A DNA stretch of 64,000 nt, from positions 1 to 64,000 of the forward strand of contig NZ_JBCMUN010000001.1 in assembly GCF_050467285.1 (NCBI RefSeq). Reading direction: 5' to 3'. The notes below the pieces were generated by a model that saw nothing but the letters and a program-made list of their open reading frames with translations, ran no database searches and was not told where the DNA came from. Shown piece after piece: positions 61,063 through 64,000 of this stretch (its first letter is position 1; each line of letters opens with the position of its first letter). The stretch is from Paenibacillus_E oryzisoli_A (lineage in GTDB: Bacteria > Bacillota > Bacilli > Paenibacillales > NBRC-103111). A program made the translations under genes and the position numbers.

Positions 61063-61240
61063 CCTGCAAATCGGCAGGAATTTTCTACAAAGATGGCCTT
61101 TTTGGCAAGATGCCTGCGAAAAAGCAGTTTTTAAGTCGTGTTCGCTCGAAATTGTGAGTTTTCGTTCCTAATTCCTGCCGAATCGCAGGAATTGAGTGCG
61201 AATCAGGCAAGGATCGAGGAAATCCCTGCTTTTTCGCCGT
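61063..61240. repeat. Four-hairpin repeat element, copy 2, inside the eCIS operon
   Basis: Units start at 61063 (CCTGCAAATCGGCAGG), 61113 (CCTGCGAAAAAGCAGT), 61174 (CCTGCCGAATCGCAGG) and 61225 (CCTGCTTTTTCGCCG, degraded); spacings are 50, 61 and 51. Same build as 38243-38419. It fills most of the 241-base gap before the LysM gene and could affect transcription or mRNA stability there. Confidence 0.8.
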
Positions 61241-61295
61241 TTTGATATGAGATACCCAGGAAATTACCAACATCCCGTTAGAAAGGACTGGTCCC

Positions 61296-61922
61296 ATGGC
61301 GCTCAAGAAAGCGATGATTATCGTTCACAAGGGAAGCAAAACCGAGAACGTGAAAGTGATGTTTAATCCGGGTGAATACACCATTGACACGAACAACAGC
61401 TATTCTTGGAAAACCGTGCCGGGGCTGTCCATGCCGATCGCTCAATTTGTAAGCGGGGGTACCACGACGCTAACGATGGATCTGTTTTTTGACACCTATG
61501 AACAAGGGACGGACGTTCGCGAGCTGACCCAGAAAATTTCCGGCTTGCTCGACGTTGAGAAGGAGATTCACGCTCCGCCGCTGTGCCGTTTTGTGTGGGG
61601 ATCGCTGGATTTTAAAGGCGTTGTCGTCGGCGTCAATCAGCACTTCACGATGTTTCTGGACACCGGCGTGCCGGTGCGCGCGAAGTTGAAAGTCACGTTC
61701 AAGTCGACGCTGAGCAAGAAGGATCAACTGAAGCAAATTCCACGCCATTCCGCGGACCGCACTAAGCTGAAAATGCTGAATCAAGGCGACCAGCTCTGGA
61801 CGCTTGCCGCGAATGAATATGAAGACCCGACCCTGTGGCGGGAGATCGCCAAAGCCAATGGGATCGATAATCCGCTGAAAGTCGCTACGGGACGCCGCGT
61901 TTCGGTTCCGAGGTTGGACTAG
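61296..61922 (+). CDS. LysM-bearing baseplate hub protein (Afp7-like)
   Basis: A 208-residue protein. Residues 1-150 fit the hub/tube-initiator domain (VMFNPGEYTIDTNNSYSWKT, TTLTMDLFFDTYEQGTDVRE). Residues of about 155-208 are a LysM-like fold (GDQLWTLAANEYEDPTLWREIAKANGI) as in Afp7 and T4 gp53, which binds between hub and sheath start. AGAAAGGAC precedes ATG 61296. It is four bases before the next gene, showing coupling. Confidence 0.92.
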   Translation: MALKKAMIIVHKGSKTENVKVMFNPGEYTIDTNNSYSWKTVPGLSMPIAQFVSGGTTTLTMDLFFDTYEQGTDVRELTQKISGLLDVEKEIHAPPLCRFVWGSLDFKGVVVGVNQHFTMFLDTGVPVRAKLKVTFKSTLSKKDQLKQIPRHSADRTKLKMLNQGDQLWTLAANEYEDPTLWREIAKANGIDNPLKVATGRRVSVPRLD

Positions 61923-61925
61923 CCC

Positions 61926-63014
61926 ATGGCTCTGGATCTTGAAACAAGTTCGTTCACATACGACGATTTAGCTAAAAAATATAAAGATTTTGAAGCACCG
62001 GCCTATCTGATCTCCGTAGACGGCTCCAAAATCTCGGATGACATCGCCATCGACTCGCTGCGCGTGGAAACGACGATCGATGGGACGGCGGATTCCTTTT
62101 CGTTTCGTATTATGAATGCGTACGACATCACCAACAACGAGATCAAGTGGATTTCCACGTTCACGTTGGGCAAAGCGATCGATATTAGCCTGGGTTATGT
62201 CGACAAATTTACAGCGGTGTTCACCGGACATATTACCTCGGTTGTGGCGGAGTTTTCGGCGGAGGGGGAGTTCGGCCTGATTGTGAGGGGCATGGACATC
62301 TCGTACTTGATGATGAAGGGGACGAAATCCCGTTCCTGGAATAAAAAGAAATACAGCGACGTTGTCGAGGAAATCGCCAAAACATACGGCCTCAAGACGA
62401 ATGTGGACGCCACGACGACTGAATTCCCGGCGCTCGCGCAGAGCAACAGCAACGATTATCATTTTATCCAGAATCTCGCGAATCTGGTGAATTACGATTT
62501 TTTCGTCGTCGGCAAAAATTTATACTTCCGCAAGCCGCTCACCGCCACTACAGCTGTTATGACACTGGAGATGGGGAAAACGATCAATTCGCTGTCCATT
62601 GATATGAATTTAGCGGAGCAACTGACCGAGGTTGTGGTGCGCGCTTGGGATAACAAAGAGCTCAAGGTTATTGAGGGCAAATCAGCCAGCATCACGAAGC
62701 TCGGCGGCAACAGCAAGACAGGGAAAGATCTACTTTCCTCGAAAGGTGATTTTGTGGAGCACATGTACACGAATGTGACTTCGCAGGAGGAAGCAAAAAG
62801 CTACGCCAGCGCAATCCTGAATCGTCGGGCCATGCGATTGATCAGCGGCACGGGGGAATGCGTCGGCATCCCGGAAATTCGCGCCGGGCGCTACATCAAG
62901 CTGAGCGGCGTCGGCAAAACGTTCGACCAGCCCTATTACATCACCGGAGCTACCCACATTTACGATGACGAAGGGTATGTGACCCGGTTTCAGCTAGGGG
63001 GGAATGCGGTCTAA
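61926..63014 (+). CDS. Phage late control D-like hub protein (gp27/gpD type)
   Basis: A 362-residue protein in the late-control D/VgrG N-terminal family: VETTIDGTADSFSFRIMNAY, GYVDKFTAVFTGHITSVVAEF and NDYHFIQNLANLVNYDFFVV. Trimers form the platform connecting tube to spike. In Afp and PVC this part is fused with the spike in one polypeptide (Afp8); here it is a separate gene whose stop overlaps the next start (TAATG). Confidence 0.92.
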   Translation: MALDLETSSFTYDDLAKKYKDFEAPAYLISVDGSKISDDIAIDSLRVETTIDGTADSFSFRIMNAYDITNNEIKWISTFTLGKAIDISLGYVDKFTAVFTGHITSVVAEFSAEGEFGLIVRGMDISYLMMKGTKSRSWNKKKYSDVVEEIAKTYGLKTNVDATTTEFPALAQSNSNDYHFIQNLANLVNYDFFVVGKNLYFRKPLTATTAVMTLEMGKTINSLSIDMNLAEQLTEVVVRAWDNKELKVIEGKSASITKLGGNSKTGKDLLSSKGDFVEHMYTNVTSQEEAKSYASAILNRRAMRLISGTGECVGIPEIRAGRYIKLSGVGKTFDQPYYITGATHIYDDEGYVTRFQLGGNAV

Positions 63015-63739
63015 TGTACAAGTCACCCGATTTTACGATTGGCGGTATTTCCGATTTTACTTCCCAAAAAATGAACGGCGTGATGGTCGGTATTGTGACG
63101 AACAATAACGATCCTGACAAGCTGGGGCGGGTGAAGCTCAAGCTTCCGATGCAGGAGACGGAGACCGAGACGGACTGGGTTCGCATAGCTACGCTGATGG
63201 GTGGCAAAGAGATGGGTTCCCTGTTCATCCCCGAGGTGAACGACGAGGTGCTCGTCGCCTTCCATTTGGGCGAGCTGCGGATGCCTTTTGTCATCGGCTC
63301 ACTCTGGAACCCGAAGAATAAGCCGCCGGCTCCGGCGGACAAGAACGATTTGCGGATGATTAAATCCCGCTCTGGCCACGAAATTTCGTTCAATGACAAA
63401 AGCGGCGACGAAAGCATCACGATTAAGACGAAAAAAGGCCAAGTCATTGAGCTTAAAGATAAAGACAGCTCCATCGCAATTGCCGACGACAGCGGCAACA
63501 ACAAAATTACGATCAAGGGCGGCTCGGCGAACGAAATCTCGATCGTCAGCTCGACCTCCAAAATTACGATGAACGCCAAAGGCGACGTCGCGATTGAAAG
63601 CTCGAAGGAAATCAAGATCAAGTCGACGCAGGTGAACATCGAAGCGTCGGCTACGATGGCGCTGAAAGCCGGCGCCTCGCTGGATCTGAAATCGGACGGC
63701 ATCATAAACATCAAAGGCAGTTTAGTCAAAATCAACTAA
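63014..63739 (+). CDS. Baseplate spike protein (gpV/gp5-type)
   Basis: A 241-residue protein with an OB-fold (GIVTNNNDPDKLGRVKLKLP, EVNDEVLVAFHLGELRMPFV; about residues 20-110) and a C-terminal beta-helix made of short repeats (about 120-241; ITIKTKKGQVIELKDKDSSI). It is the puncturing needle of the particle, tipped in related systems by a PAAR protein. It corresponds to the C-terminal half of Afp8. It begins in the stop codon of the hub gene. Confidence 0.93.
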   Translation: MYKSPDFTIGGISDFTSQKMNGVMVGIVTNNNDPDKLGRVKLKLPMQETETETDWVRIATLMGGKEMGSLFIPEVNDEVLVAFHLGELRMPFVIGSLWNPKNKPPAPADKNDLRMIKSRSGHEISFNDKSGDESITIKTKKGQVIELKDKDSSIAIADDSGNNKITIKGGSANEISIVSSTSKITMNAKGDVAIESSKEIKIKSTQVNIEASATMALKAGASLDLKSDGIINIKGSLVKIN

Positions 63740-63757
63740 CTCGGGGAGCGTGACGAG

Positions 63758-64000
63758 ATGTCGGAGGCATTTTTGGGACGGGGCTGGAAGTTCCCGATTC
63801 AGGTCGATCCTGCCACAGGACGAATCCGGATGTCCGAGTATGAGGAAGACATCGCGGAAGCGATCCGCGTGATTTTGGGCACGACGCAAGGGGAGCGCGT
63901 GATGCGCCCGTCGTTTGGCTGCGGCGTGCAGGAGTTTATTTTTGGTACGACGGATGACACGACGCTGCACCTGCTGAAGACGAACATTGAGGAAGCGATC
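63758..64000 (+). CDS. gp25-like baseplate wedge protein (3' end missing)
   Basis: The visible 81 residues (GRGWKFPIQVDPATGRIRMS, EDIAEAIRVILGTTQGERVM, RPSFGCGVQEFIFG) match the GPW/gp25 family (Afp9), which links hub and wedge and starts the sheath. GGGGAGCG precedes ATG 63758. The gene is cut by the window end, and more baseplate genes should follow. Confidence 0.93.
   Translation, partial: MSEAFLGRGWKFPIQVDPATGRIRMSEYEEDIAEAIRVILGTTQGERVMRPSFGCGVQEFIFGTTDDTTLHLLKTNIEEAI

Noticed and set aside
48578..64000. Prophage or R-type tailocin instead of eCIS
   Set aside because: No head, packaging, integrase, holin or lysin genes are seen, and the AAA+ ATPase, DUF4255 and LysM hub are eCIS hallmarks. 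Genes beyond the right edge could still change this view.

Overview
The window looks like a chromosomal segment of a Gram-positive, spore-former-type Firmicute of the Paenibacillaceae (Paenibacillus/Cohnella-like). This rests on S-layer-homology (SLH) surface proteins, transmembrane YesN-type AraC regulators, LplA/B/C-type carbohydrate importers that lack their own ATPase, a ydaO-type c-di-AMP riboswitch before a KimA potassium importer, Bacillus-type ribosome binding sites and strong U-tract terminators. No rRNA, tRNA or CRISPR array was seen.

Layout. 1-6.1 kb: 3' part of an SLH surface protein, a chemoreceptor, an EcsC-like protein and a type II NADH dehydrogenase-like flavoprotein. 6.3-20.9 kb: a carbohydrate-use island made of a YesN-like regulator, a binding lipoprotein, two permeases, a 1542-residue secreted glycoside hydrolase ending in cohesin-like and dockerin-like parts, an SLH-anchored protein with a cohesin-like domain, a second AraC regulator and a Tat-exported pectate-lyase-fold protein. 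21.1-25.9 kb: an MFS exporter, riboswitch plus kimA, a mobile-looking 185-base element, yqkE and a NUDIX hydrolase. 25.9-26.5 kb: a dense cluster of palindromic and tandem repeats. 26.6-38 kb: a GntR regulator fused to a solute-binding domain, divergent from an operon of two permeases, a lipoprotein, two DegT-type aminotransferases, a NodB-like deacetylase and a ceramidase-like hydrolase. 38.6-46.9 kb: a permease, a zinc-ribbon NUDIX protein, a DUF1284 protein, a divergent SRAP protein, an AraC regulator with a sugar isomerase and an oxidoreductase, and a diguanylate cyclase. 47.0-48.5 kb: an IS200/IS605 remnant with intact tnpB and a putative omega RNA.

48.6-64 kb: an extracellular contractile injection system (eCIS, related to Afp, PVC and the Streptomyces CIS), running off the right edge. 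Order: AAA+ ATPase, DUF4255 cap-type protein, carboxypeptidase-regulatory-like protein, one sheath, major tube, a tail-assembly-type protein joined to a DUF6760-like frame by a likely programmed -1 frameshift, second tube, a 1562-residue low-complexity protein with two AT-hook motifs and a coupled 172-residue partner, LysM hub protein, split spike/hub (gpD-like and gpV-like) and gp25. The sheath and tube would form the contractile cylinder, the hub and spike the tip, and the ATPase would assist assembly or recycling. Baseplate wedge genes, tape measure and classical effectors are not in the window and probably lie downstream.

The most unusual items are the apparent T-TTT-TTG frameshift in the eCIS operon, the giant AT-hook protein inside a contractile injection locus, a four-hairpin repeat shared by 38.3 kb and 61.1 kb with nearly identical spacing, and the cohesin/SLH pair beside a dockerin-bearing hydrolase.
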